Below are positions 1 to 7,836 of a DNA stretch of 36,938 nucleotides, piece after piece; position 1 is the stretch's first letter; every line of letters begins with the position of its first letter. Location of the stretch: contig NZ_JAHKNG010000037.1 of the NCBI RefSeq assembly GCF_018860165.1, positions 1 through 36,938 of the forward strand, written 5' to 3'. The position numbers were made by a program, and so were the translations under genes. The notes beneath the pieces were generated by a model. That model was not told the DNA's origin. It did not search any database and worked only from the letters and a program-made list of their open reading frames with translations. This stretch comes from Paracoccus marinaquae. GTDB lineage: Bacteria > Pseudomonadota > Alphaproteobacteria > Rhodobacterales > Rhodobacteraceae.

Positions 1-1
1 C

Positions 2-73
2 CGAAACGTCCGGGAATGGTTTGCGGCCCGCAACCAGTTCGCCATAATGTTCGGCGAGCGCTTCGCCGCTTGA
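2..73 (+). CDS. 3' end of an unidentified gene (partial)
   Basis: An open frame enters from the left edge and ends at the TGA at 71-73, giving a 23-residue tail that begins RNVREWFAARNQF and ends GERFAA. It directly precedes a Mu-like I protein remnant, so it may be the end of a phage head or portal gene. That is inference from position only; the tail is too short to identify. Confidence 0.35.
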   Translation, partial: RNVREWFAARNQFAIMFGERFAA

Positions 74-87
74 GTATCTGAAACTGC

Positions 88-756
88 ATGGGCCGGATCA
101 GATACACAGAGTTCCTGACACTCCCGACCGGCCGCGCGGCCGAGATGATCGCCAACCGCGAATACCGGTTCCTGTCGCCCGTCCTGCACTATCACCCGAC
201 CACCGGGCAGGTCCTGCGCCTGATCGGAGCGGGCCTTGTCCACCGCCCCAACCTCGCCCTGACCGCCCTTTCCGAACAGGAGATGACCATGCCCGACCCG
301 CTTGAGGAACCCGCGCCCACCGATCTGTCGCGCATCGCCGCAGCCCTCGGCCTGGACGAAGCCGCCGATGCCAATTCGATCCTGACCGCGATCAATGCGC
401 AGACGGCGCCCGATCCGGCGCGCTATGTCCCCATCGAGGCCGTGGCCGATCTGCTGAAGCAGCGCAACGGCGCGGCCGGCGACAACGCCGCACGGGCGGC
501 CGAAGCCAAGGTCCAACAGGCGATGGATGCGGAATACCTGACACCGGCCATGCGTGACTGGGCCATCGCGCTCTGCACCCAGAACGAAGCGAGCTTCGAC
601 AGTTTCGTGACGACCGCCACGCCGGCCTATGCCCACCTGCTTCGCCCGAGCCGCTTGCACGATGCCAGCCCGGACGTGCGCGGGCGCAAACCGGCCAGCG
701 CCGATGAACGGGCGATCTGCGAACAGCTCGGCCTGTCGCCCGACGATCTGAAATAG
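88..756 (+). CDS. N-terminally truncated Mu-like prophage I protein (head protease/scaffold)
   Basis: The 222-residue product matches the second half of Mu gpI-type proteins, which process and scaffold the phage capsid. Residues 18-62 carry the family signature: an AAEMIANREYRFLSPV segment, then TGQVLRLIGAGL and a NLALTAL stretch. The C-terminus (ICEQLGLSPDDLK) looks like a natural end. Family members are normally about 350 residues, so roughly the first third is missing; an in-frame TGA at 79-81 lies just before the ATG, and the first dozen residues do not resemble the family. Neither the phage portal and terminase genes nor the major head gene are present around it. I read this as decayed prophage DNA, probably without function. 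Confidence 0.7.
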   Translation: MGRIRYTEFLTLPTGRAAEMIANREYRFLSPVLHYHPTTGQVLRLIGAGLVHRPNLALTALSEQEMTMPDPLEEPAPTDLSRIAAALGLDEAADANSILTAINAQTAPDPARYVPIEAVADLLKQRNGAAGDNAARAAEAKVQQAMDAEYLTPAMRDWAIALCTQNEASFDSFVTTATPAYAHLLRPSRLHDASPDVRGRKPASADERAICEQLGLSPDDLK

Positions 757-760
757 GAAT

Positions 761-895
761 ATGCGCCGTTACTCGGCATTCCGGCGCATCGTCGCCGCCC
801 TGTTCCGGTTCAGGCTCGATGCCAGACATACGGGCGGAAAAGGGGCGGCGACACCCATCTGCGCGGCTTCAAACTCCTTGCGCGGCCGCCGATGA
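761..895 (+). CDS. possible small phage ORF, 44 residues
   Basis: An ATG four bases after the I-protein stop opens a 44-codon, arginine-rich frame starting MRRYSAFRRIVAALF. Its stop overlaps the ATG of the next gene as ATGA (892-895), a spacing typical of translationally coupled phage genes. The product is not recognised, and the preceding sequence offers no clear ribosome binding site. It could equally be chance. Confidence 0.25.
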   Translation: MRRYSAFRRIVAALFRFRLDARHTGGKGAATPICAASNSLRGRR

Positions 896-1221
896 TTGAC
901 CTCCTAACCGAGATTGACACGGTCCGCGCCGAAATCGAGGTGATGCGCGGAACACTCGCCCGGCTTGAAGCCGCGCTTGAACAGCTGCGCGGCGCGGCAC
1001 TGCAACATTCCCTGTCACAGCTTCCGCCATGCGATGTGCCGTCGACCGAACACCGTCGCGCCCACCGCTCGGGCCGCCCAGCGATCATCGACACCGACCC
1101 CGAGCTGCAAGCCTTCATCCTCGCCCGCCTCGACCGGCTGACCTATCATCAGGTCGCCGCCGCCATCGCCGAACACTTCCCGCCCGACCGCCATATCAGC
1201 CACGCCACCGTCCATCGGTGA
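892..1221 (+). CDS. small phage-type helix-turn-helix protein, probably ended early by a nonsense codon
   Basis: The 109-residue product has an N-terminal coiled coil (residues 1-35, leucine- and glutamate-rich) and a C-terminal winged-helix-like segment from about residue 62 (GRPAIIDTDPELQAFI, then LTYHQVAAAIAEHFPPDR and ISHATVHR). I associate this architecture with small DNA-binding proteins of Rhodobacteraceae Mu-like phages, where the last helix usually ends HRWW plus a few basic residues. Here the frame stops right after HR at TGA 1219-1221. Reading that TGA as TGG would continue W-A-Q-K-R-R to a TAA at 1237-1239, so a point mutation has probably clipped six residues. Confidence 0.45.
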   Translation: MIDLLTEIDTVRAEIEVMRGTLARLEAALEQLRGAALQHSLSQLPPCDVPSTEHRRAHRSGRPAIIDTDPELQAFILARLDRLTYHQVAAAIAEHFPPDRHISHATVHR

Positions 1222-1263
1222 GCGCAGAAACGCCGCTAACCCACCTTGCGACGGCCCGTGACG

Positions 1264-1346
1264 ATATCGGATAAGCGCGAGAAGTTTATGGGTCTTAACG
1301 CATCAAACCCTTTTGGACAGGGTATCAGGAGTTTTGGGATACAACA
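1264..1346 (+). other. candidate right end of the Mu-like element
   Basis: This AT-richer stretch follows the last phage gene and contains repeated TTTTGG-containing segments (near 1311 and 1332) before ending in GGGATACAACA. Mu-type elements end in CA on this strand and carry repeated transposase sites just inside the end. Beyond 1347 the sequence returns to GC-rich leader DNA of the ribosomal operon. The exact boundary is inferred; no matching left end is in the window. Confidence 0.3.
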
Positions 1347-1406
1347 CCCCTCGCCATCGCGGGACGCAAGACCAGGGGCGATGATCCGTGGGGCACCCGT
1401 GTCGCC

Positions 1407-1435
1407 TTGACCGGACCCGCCGGCTTCGCTATCAG
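1407..1435 (+). promoter_or_regulatory. putative sigma-70 promoter for rplO
   Basis: TTGACC at 1407-1412 and TATCAG at 1430-1435 are separated by 17 bases. It lies between the prophage scar and rplO, giving a predicted leader of about 90 nt with a small ACCCG/CGGGT hairpin near 1442. It would let the rest of the operon be expressed independently of the interrupted upstream part. Confidence 0.45.
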
Positions 1436-1532
1436 CGCGCGGTACCCGCAACGGGTGCGACTCAACGAAGCAAGAAATGCCGTGTCCGTCCCATCATCGC
1501 TTCGGGGACGTGTCCGGCCAAGGAGAAGCGAC

Positions 1533-2009
1533 ATGAAACTGCATGAAATTCGCGACAATGACGGCGCGAACCGCAAGAAAAAGCGCGTGGCGCGCGGTCC
1601 CGGCTCGGGCAAGGGCAAGACCGCCGGCCGTGGTATCAAGGGCCAGAAGTCGCGGTCGGGCGTGGCGCTGAACGGCTATGAAGGCGGCCAGATGCCGCTC
1701 TATCGCCGCCTGCCGAAGCGCGGCTTCACCAAGCCCAATGCGAAATCCTTCGCGGTGGTCAATCTGGGCCAGCTGCAGGTCTTCATCGACGCCGGCAAGC
1801 TGGATGCCTCGGCCGATGTGACCGAGGACGCGCTGGTCGCCGCCGGCGTCGTGCGCCGCAAGCTGGATGGCGTGCGCCTGCTGGCCAAGGGTGAGCTGAA
1901 GGCGGCGCTGAACATCGCCGTCACCGGTGCGTCGAAATCGGCCGTCGAGGCCGTCGAGAAGGCCGGCGGCAAGGTGACGCTGCCCGCGGCAGTCGCGGCG
2001 GCGGAATAA
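1533..2009 (+). CDS. rplO: 50S ribosomal protein L15
   Basis: L15 is a 23S rRNA-binding protein of the large subunit. The 158-residue product starts MKLHEIRDN and shows the L15 hallmark glycine- and arginine-rich N-terminus ([20 protein letters not shown]) followed by the [14 protein letters not shown] segment at residues 50-65. The length is normal for alphaproteobacteria. I chose the ATG at 1533 because AAGGAG at 1520-1525 sits just upstream; the longer frame from 1407 has no support. It is normally preceded by rpmD, but here phage-derived DNA comes first. secY follows after 108 bases. Confidence 0.97.
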   Translation: MKLHEIRDNDGANRKKKRVARGPGSGKGKTAGRGIKGQKSRSGVALNGYEGGQMPLYRRLPKRGFTKPNAKSFAVVNLGQLQVFIDAGKLDASADVTEDALVAAGVVRRKLDGVRLLAKGELKAALNIAVTGASKSAVEAVEKAGGKVTLPAAVAAAE

Positions 2010-2059
2010 GCTGTTGAACGGGGCCTCCGCGCCCCATAGATAGCGAACAGGTTTTCCTG

Positions 2060-2093
2060 GCGCCGCCGGTCCCCGGAAACGGGCCGGCGGCGC
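2060..2093 (+). promoter_or_regulatory. GC-rich hairpin between rplO and secY
   Basis: GCGCCGCCGG at 2060-2069 pairs perfectly with CCGGCGGCGC at 2084-2093, and an inner CCC/GGG extends the stem. There is no following T-run, so it is not a standard terminator. It may set mRNA stability or partial termination before secY. Confidence 0.45.
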
Positions 2094-2117
2094 TGTCATG
2101 ACACGGGACGGATAGAT

Positions 2118-3488
<1,371 letters not shown>

Positions 3489-3526
3489 TACGGCCGACAA
3501 TACGACCAGCCAAGGGGACAGACATC

Positions 3527-4177
3527 ATGACGATCAACATCATTCTTCTGGGGCCTCCGGGCGCCGGCAAGGGCACGCAGGCGCGCAAGCTGGTGGATGA
3601 GCGGGGCATGGTGCAGCTGTCCACCGGCGACATGCTGCGCGAGGCGCGCAGCTCGGGCACCGAGATGGGCAAGCGCGTGGCCGAGGTGATGGACCGGGGC
3701 GAACTGGTCACGGACGAGATCGTCATCGGCCTGATCCGCGAAAAGCTGGCCGAGGGTGGCAAGGGCTTCATCTTCGACGGCTTCCCGCGGACGCTGGGGC
3801 AGGCCGATGCCCTGGGGGCGCTGCTGGACGAGACCGGCATGAGCCTCGATTCGGTGATCGAGATGCGGGTCGATGACGAGGCGCTGGTCAATCGCATCAC
3901 CAAGCGCTTCACCTGCGGCAATTGCGGCGAGGTCTATCACGACGAGACCAAGCCGACCGCCAAGCCGGGCGTTTGCGATGTCTGCGGCTCGACCGATCTG
4001 AAGCGCCGCGCCGATGACAACGAGGACAGCCTGCGCACCCGCTTGCTGGAATACTACAAGAAGACCTCGCCGCTGATCGGCTATTACCATGCCAAGGGCA
4101 AGCTGGCGCCGGTGGACGGGCTGGGGGCCATGGACGATGTCGCCGCCGAGATCGCCGCGGCGCTGGACGGGAAGTGA
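3527..4177 (+). CDS. adk: adenylate kinase, zinc-lid type
   Basis: Adk interconverts ATP plus AMP and two ADP in the cytoplasm. The 216-residue protein has the P-loop GPPGAGKGT (residues 9-17), the AMP-binding LSTGDMLR segment (31-38), the DGFPRT motif (84-89) and a long lid. The lid carries four cysteines, C130-x2-C133 and C150-x2-C153, that would bind a structural zinc ion, as in Gram-positive and many alphaproteobacterial enzymes rather than E. coli Adk. AAGGGGA lies 9 to 15 bases before the ATG. The gene lies between secY and rpsM, its usual place in this lineage. Confidence 0.97.
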   Translation: MTINIILLGPPGAGKGTQARKLVDERGMVQLSTGDMLREARSSGTEMGKRVAEVMDRGELVTDEIVIGLIREKLAEGGKGFIFDGFPRTLGQADALGALLDETGMSLDSVIEMRVDDEALVNRITKRFTCGNCGEVYHDETKPTAKPGVCDVCGSTDLKRRADDNEDSLRTRLLEYYKKTSPLIGYYHAKGKLAPVDGLGAMDDVAAEIAAALDGK

Positions 4178-4217
4178 CCCCGGGGAAGCCTTGATCCGCT
4201 TGTCAAGTGATTTCTGC

Positions 4218-4331
4218 GCGCCTGCCCTTGACGGGGCAGGCGCCTGCCTTTAGATCACGACTTCTCGCAAGAGAATCACCCGAATCCATCGGGTGGACCA
4301 TGGACTGGCCCGAAGGCATGGCTTTCGGGCC
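4218..4331 (+). promoter_or_regulatory. three consecutive hairpins in the adk-rpsM gap
   Basis: Three stems follow each other: 4218-4227 with 4234-4243 (10 bp, perfect), 4277-4283 with 4289-4295 (7 bp), and 4307-4317 with 4321-4331 (11 pairs including one G-U, loop ATG). None has a proper T-run. Together they fill most of the 210-base untranslated stretch before rpsM and may form a leader that regulates the alpha operon. Confidence 0.5.
4228..4256 (+). promoter_or_regulatory. putative promoter of the rpsM-rpsK-rpoA-rplQ operon
   Basis: TTGACG at 4228-4233 and TAGATC at 4251-4256 have a 17-base spacer. The same TAGATCAC string appears at the predicted -10 of the tRNA-Arg gene (24149), which supports it a little. 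The -35 lies in the loop of the first hairpin. Confidence 0.35.
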
Positions 4332-4387
4332 TTACGTTGTGAAAAAAGGTTCCGGGGTTACGGAACCGCAACCGAAAAGGATAACGC

Positions 4388-4756
4388 GTGGCTCGTATTG
4401 CTGGCGTCAACATTCCGACGGGGAAACGTGTCCCCATCTCTCTGACTTATATCCACGGTATCGGCCCGATGTTCGCCGAACAGATCTGCGAGGCCGTCGG
4501 CATCGACCGCGCCCGCCGCGTGAATGATCTGTCGGATGCCGAAGTGCTGCAGATCCGCGAATATATCGACGCGAACCTGACCGTCGAGGGCGACCTGCGC
4601 CGCGACACGCAGATGAACATCAAGCGCCTGATGGACCTGGGGTCCTATCGCGGGCTGCGTCACCGCCGCGGCCTGCCGGTCCGCGGTCAGCGCACCCACA
4701 CCAATGCCCGCACCCGCAAGGGCCCGGCGAAGCCGATCGCCGGCAAGAAGAAGTAA
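4388..4756 (+). CDS. rpsM: 30S ribosomal protein S13
   Basis: S13 sits in the head of the small subunit and contacts the P-site tRNA and 5S-side bridges. The 122-residue protein begins [15 protein letters not shown] and contains the helix-two-turn-helix region ([19 protein letters not shown]) and the basic C-terminal tail [20 protein letters not shown], all canonical. The start codon is GTG, chosen because AAAAGG at 4375-4380 is seven bases upstream and because it gives the invariant ARIAGVN N-terminus. It heads the alpha operon and is followed by rpsK after 12 bases. Confidence 0.97.
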   Translation: MARIAGVNIPTGKRVPISLTYIHGIGPMFAEQICEAVGIDRARRVNDLSDAEVLQIREYIDANLTVEGDLRRDTQMNIKRLMDLGSYRGLRHRRGLPVRGQRTHTNARTRKGPAKPIAGKKK

Positions 4757-4768
4757 GGGGGACCGGAC

Positions 4769-5158
4769 ATGGCACGCGACAAGACCCGCATGAAGCGCAA
4801 GGAACGCAAGAACATCGCCGCCGGCGTGGCGCATGTGAATTCCAGCTTCAACAACACCAAAATCCTGATCTCGGACGTGCAGGGCAACGCGATCGCATGG
4901 TCGTCGGCCGGCACCATGGGCTTCAAGGGCTCGCGCAAATCGACCCCCTATGCCGCACAGATGGCCGCCGAAGACGCCGGCCGCAAGGCGCAGGAACACG
5001 GCGTGAAGACGCTGGAGGTCGAGGTGCAGGGCCCCGGTTCGGGCCGCGAGTCGGCGCTGCGCGCGCTGGCCGCCGTTGGCTTCAACATCACCGCCATCCG
5101 CGACGTGACGCCGATCGCCCATAACGGCTGCCGCCCGCCCAAGCGTCGCCGCGTCTGA
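4769..5158 (+). CDS. rpsK: 30S ribosomal protein S11
   Basis: S11 lies on the platform of the small subunit near the mRNA exit. The 129-residue product has the standard core: [42 protein letters not shown] (residues about 39-64), and the C-terminal [34 protein letters not shown]. The length is normal. The gene follows rpsM by 12 bases with GGGGGA just upstream of the ATG. Confidence 0.97.
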   Translation: MARDKTRMKRKERKNIAAGVAHVNSSFNNTKILISDVQGNAIAWSSAGTMGFKGSRKSTPYAAQMAAEDAGRKAQEHGVKTLEVEVQGPGSGRESALRALAAVGFNITAIRDVTPIAHNGCRPPKRRRV

Positions 5159-5175
5159 TTTCGGATCAATCTTTT

Positions 5176-5204
5176 CCGGACCGCGCATCATCCGCGCGGT
5201 TCGG
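5176..5204 (+). terminator. terminator-like hairpin between rpsK and rpoA
   Basis: CCGGACCGCGC at 5176-5186 pairs with GCGCGGTTCGG at 5194-5204 (11 pairs, one G-U) with a 7-base loop, followed by GTTTTCGCATTTT. The T-run is broken, so partial termination or attenuation is more likely than a full stop, since rpoA and rplQ lie downstream. Confidence 0.45.
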
Positions 5205-5273
5205 GTTTTCGCATTTTACCTCGGGCGTTGCCGACCTTGGTCATGGGCCGGCAACTAGAATGGAGGCCAAGCC

Positions 5274-6290
5274 ATGATCCACAAGAATTGGGCCGAACTG
5301 ATCAAGCCGACGCAACTGGTTGTCAAGCCGGGCGCAGACGCGACACGTACCGCAACCCTGGTGGCCGAACCGCTCGAGCGCGGCTTCGGTCTGACGCTGG
5401 GCAATGCGCTGCGCCGGGTGCTGCTGTCCTCGTTGCAGGGTGGCGCGATCACCTCGGTTCAGATCGACAATGTTCTGCATGAATTCAGCAGCGTGGCCGG
5501 CGTCCGCGAGGATGTGACCGACATCGTTCTGAACCTGAAGGGCGTGACCCTGCGGATGGATGTCGAGGGACCGAAACGGCTGGCGCTGAGCGCCAAGGGG
5601 CCGGGCGAGGTCAGGGCCGGCGACATCCAGGAAACCGCCGGGATCACCGTCCTGAACCGCGACCACGTCATCTGTCATCTGGACGAGGGCGCAGAGTTCA
5701 ACATGGAGCTGACCGTTGCCACCGGCAAGGGCTATGTCGCCGCCGACAAGAACCGCCCCGAGGATGCGCCCATCGGCCTGATCCCGATCGACGCGATCTT
5801 CTCGCCGGTCAAGCGCGTCAGCTATGAGGTCACCCCGACCCGCGAGGGGCAGGTGCTGGACTATGACAAGCTGACCATGAAGATCGAGACGGATGGTTCG
5901 CTGACCCCGGAAGACGCGGTGGCCTATGCCGCGCGCATCGTTCAGGATCAGCTGTCGGTCTTCGTCAACTTCGACGAGCCGGAATCCTCGAACCGTCAGG
6001 ACAGCGACGACGGGCTGGAATTCGATCCGCGCCTGCTGAAGAAGGTCGACGAGCTGGAACTGTCGGTCCGCTCGGCCAACTGTCTGAAGAACGACAATAT
6101 CGTCTATATCGGCGACCTGATCCAGAAGACCGAGGCCGAGATGCTGCGGACCCCGAACTTCGGCCGCAAGTCTCTGAACGAGATCAAGGAAGTGCTGTCG
6201 GGCATGGGCCTGCATCTGGGCATGGATGTCGTCGACTGGCCGCCGGAGAATATCGAGGATCTGGCCAAGCGTTTCGACGACCAGTTCTGA
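5274..6290 (+). CDS. rpoA: DNA-directed RNA polymerase subunit alpha
   Basis: The alpha subunit nucleates RNA polymerase assembly and contacts upstream promoter DNA and activators. The 338-residue protein has the N-terminal assembly domain ([30 protein letters not shown], about residues 30-60) and, after a linker near residues 235-250, the C-terminal domain with helix-hairpin-helix segments ([17 protein letters not shown] and [18 protein letters not shown]). The length is normal for alphaproteobacteria. GGAGG lies upstream of the ATG at 5274. It is in the standard alpha-operon position between rpsK and rplQ. Confidence 0.97.
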   Translation: MIHKNWAELIKPTQLVVKPGADATRTATLVAEPLERGFGLTLGNALRRVLLSSLQGGAITSVQIDNVLHEFSSVAGVREDVTDIVLNLKGVTLRMDVEGPKRLALSAKGPGEVRAGDIQETAGITVLNRDHVICHLDEGAEFNMELTVATGKGYVAADKNRPEDAPIGLIPIDAIFSPVKRVSYEVTPTREGQVLDYDKLTMKIETDGSLTPEDAVAYAARIVQDQLSVFVNFDEPESSNRQDSDDGLEFDPRLLKKVDELELSVRSANCLKNDNIVYIGDLIQKTEAEMLRTPNFGRKSLNEIKEVLSGMGLHLGMDVVDWPPENIEDLAKRFDDQF

Positions 6291-6298
6291 ATTCGGGC

Positions 6299-6321
6299 AG
6301 GGTGGGGCAGGACCCCACCTT
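6299..6321 (+). promoter_or_regulatory. hairpin between rpoA and rplQ
   Basis: AGGGTGGGG at 6299-6307 pairs with CCCCACCTT at 6313-6321 across a 5-base loop, immediately after the rpoA stop. There is no T-run. It probably affects mRNA processing or stability rather than ending transcription. Confidence 0.35.
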
Positions 6322-6405
6322 CCCACCCGGGCATCCCGCCCCAAGGAGAGCGGCCCGCACGCATGGACCGCCGGACAAAGCAAAAGACGTCAAAGGAGAC
6401 CCATC

Positions 6406-6819
6406 ATGCGTCACGCCCGCGGCTATCGCCGTCTGAACCGCACCCACGAACACCGCAAGGCGCTGTTCGCCAACATGGCCGGCTCGCTGATCGAGCATGA
6501 GCAGATCAAGACCACGCTGCCCAAGGCCAAGGAACTGCGCCCGATCGTCGAGAAGCTGATCACGCTGGCCAAGCGCGGCGATCTGCACGCCCGCCGTCAG
6601 GCCGCCGCCCAACTGAAGCAGGACGCGCATGTCGCGAAGCTGTTCGAGGTTCTGGGCGGGCGTTACAAGGAACGTCAGGGCGGCTATGTCCGCGTCCTGA
6701 AGGCCGGCTTCCGCTATGGCGACATGGCCCCGATGGCGATCATCGAACTGGTTGACCGCGATCCCGCCGCCAAGGGCGCCGGCGACCGCGCCCGGATCGA
6801 GGCCGAAGCCGAGGAATGA
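6406..6819 (+). CDS. rplQ: 50S ribosomal protein L17
   Basis: L17 is a large-subunit protein near the tunnel exit. The 137-residue product begins [28 protein letters not shown] and continues with the [23 protein letters not shown] core, both canonical. I chose the ATG at 6406 because AAAGGAG (6392-6398) precedes it and the N-terminus matches the family; the longer open frame from 6226 runs back into rpoA. It closes the alpha operon and is followed by two strong hairpins. Confidence 0.97.
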   Translation: MRHARGYRRLNRTHEHRKALFANMAGSLIEHEQIKTTLPKAKELRPIVEKLITLAKRGDLHARRQAAAQLKQDAHVAKLFEVLGGRYKERQGGYVRVLKAGFRYGDMAPMAIIELVDRDPAAKGAGDRARIEAEAEE

Positions 6820-6829
6820 GTGCCTCGGA

Positions 6830-6851
6830 AGCCCCCTGATATCAGGGGGCT
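6830..6851 (+). terminator. perfect palindrome after rplQ
   Basis: AGCCCCCTGATATCAGGGGGCT is a perfect inverted repeat (11-base arms) ten bases after the rplQ stop. It lacks a T-run and may act together with the next hairpin. Confidence 0.5.
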
Positions 6852-6861
6852 TGCAAGCGAA

Positions 6862-7065
6862 TCACATGCCCCGCTGCGCGATCGGCGGGGCATTTTTGTT
6901 GCCGAGCCACGAGTTGAAGGGAATTGCAGGATCGGCAAGTCGCTGCAAAAGAGCCACGCCGACCTCGCGCCGTTCTGCGGCGTTCAGGAGCCCGGCTTGC
7001 TCGAGCGCCAGCAATTGCTGGCGCATATCTTTCGGCAGGAGGGACGTCGCGTCGGACTTGATCAT
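6862..7065 (-). CDS. small protein of unknown function, divergent from luxR
   Basis: A 67-residue product, MIKSDATSLLPKDMRQQLLALEQ at its start, then LLNAAERREVGVALLQRLADP and a C-terminus ending APPIAQRGM. It is predicted to be mostly helical and soluble, with no signal peptide or membrane segment. GGAG lies eight bases before the ATG, which argues that it is translated. Its last codons run through the rplQ terminator. It shares a 96-base divergent promoter region with luxR, so it could be part of, or regulated by, the quorum-sensing system; that is inference. I do not recognise the family. Confidence 0.45.
   Translation of the reverse strand: MIKSDATSLLPKDMRQQLLALEQAGLLNAAERREVGVALLQRLADPAIPFNSWLGNKNAPPIAQRGM
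6866..6897 (+). terminator. Rho-independent terminator of the alpha operon
   Basis: ATGCCCCGC at 6866-6874 pairs with GCGGGGCAT at 6885-6893 and is followed by TTTTT (6893-6897). This is a standard intrinsic terminator for rplQ. It also overlaps the last codons of the minus-strand small gene ending at 6862. Confidence 0.75.
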
Positions 7066-7106
7066 CGCTAGAACTCCGGCACAATTAACAGACTAGCAAC
7101 AAAAAT

Positions 7107-7126
7107 GTTCCATGTTTACTTTGAAC
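7107..7126 (+). promoter_or_regulatory. imperfect 20-bp dyad, possible lux-box-like site
   Basis: A 20-base imperfect palindrome with GTTC at 7107-7110 and GAAC at 7123-7126 (7 of 10 pairs match). It ends just before the predicted -35 of luxR, a position used by LuxR-type activators, and lies between luxR and the divergent small gene. It lacks the classic CTG/CAG core. Confidence 0.25.
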
Positions 7127-7127
7127 G

Positions 7128-7156
7128 TTGACGGCCACCAACGCAATTTGTCTAAA
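7128..7156 (+). promoter_or_regulatory. putative luxR promoter, possibly leaderless
   Basis: TTGACG (7128-7133) and TCTAAA (7151-7156) are separated by 17 bases. The predicted start of transcription, about six bases beyond, coincides with the luxR ATG at 7162, and no ribosome binding site precedes that ATG. Confidence 0.45.
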
Positions 7157-7161
7157 AAGTC

Positions 7162-7773
7162 ATGTCCTCACGCGCAGACATAAACGCCGGTTTACGGAAA
7201 CTGGGCAAGTTCGCCCCGTCAGGCTACTTCGTTGGCCTGCATATCCGTTTTGCCGCGCCGCTGATGCAGTTTCAGACCTATGCCGAAGAGTGGTCAGAGT
7301 TCTATTCGCAGAACGGCTATGCGCTTCGCGACCCGACCATCGCCTGGGGGTTTTCCACCACGGGCTCCTGTCGCTGGTCCAGCCTGCCGATCCCGGACCC
7401 GTTCAACATCCTGAAGGACGCGGCCGATCACGGTCTGATCTTCGGGTTGACGGTGTCCTACGGACCCATCAATTCCCGCACCATCGCCAGCTTCGCGCGC
7501 GATGATCGCGAGTTCACGGATGACGAGATCACCGACATCTCGGCAACGGTACGACGGCTTCACGACATCACGGAGCCGCCGGCGAGCCTGACAAAGGCTC
7601 AGAAAGAAGCCCTTCGTTGCATCGCGGAGGGCGATCGTCACGCGGCAGCGGCAGCCAAACTTGGTATTACCGAAAGCGCGTTCAAGGCGAGGCTGATCTC
7701 GGTCCGGGAAAGACTGAAGGCCAGAACCACCGCCGAGGCGCTGCAACGGGCCAAGGAATACCGACTGCTCTAG
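7162..7773 (+). CDS. LuxR-family quorum-sensing transcriptional regulator
   Basis: A 203-residue regulator with an N-terminal autoinducer-binding domain and a C-terminal DNA-binding domain. The acyl-homoserine-lactone pocket residues are visible: W44, Y48, D57-P58, W72 and G95 in the familiar WxxxY, YxxxDP and FGLTVSYG contexts. The helix-turn-helix spans about residues 142-199 (LTKAQKEALRCIAEG to the end); its recognition helix is somewhat divergent (ESAFKARLISVRERL). luxI follows 63 bases downstream on the same strand, so this is the cognate receptor of that synthase. The ATG has no ribosome binding site and may be used leaderless. Confidence 0.9.
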   Translation: MSSRADINAGLRKLGKFAPSGYFVGLHIRFAAPLMQFQTYAEEWSEFYSQNGYALRDPTIAWGFSTTGSCRWSSLPIPDPFNILKDAADHGLIFGLTVSYGPINSRTIASFARDDREFTDDEITDISATVRRLHDITEPPASLTKAQKEALRCIAEGDRHAAAAAKLGITESAFKARLISVRERLKARTTAEALQRAKEYRLL

Positions 7774-7794
7774 AGGCGTTCGCCCAGGGGAACC

Positions 7795-7818
7795 GTGAGG
7801 CAGTGGGGGATACCTCAC
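7795..7818 (+). promoter_or_regulatory. inverted repeat upstream of luxI
   Basis: GTGAGG at 7795-7800 and CCTCAC at 7813-7818 form a 6-bp inverted repeat with a 12-base spacer, 18 bases before the luxI ATG. It could be a LuxR operator or a hairpin in the luxR-luxI mRNA; the sequence does not decide. Confidence 0.3.
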
Positions 7819-7836
7819 ACCCCAGGAGTACGTAAT

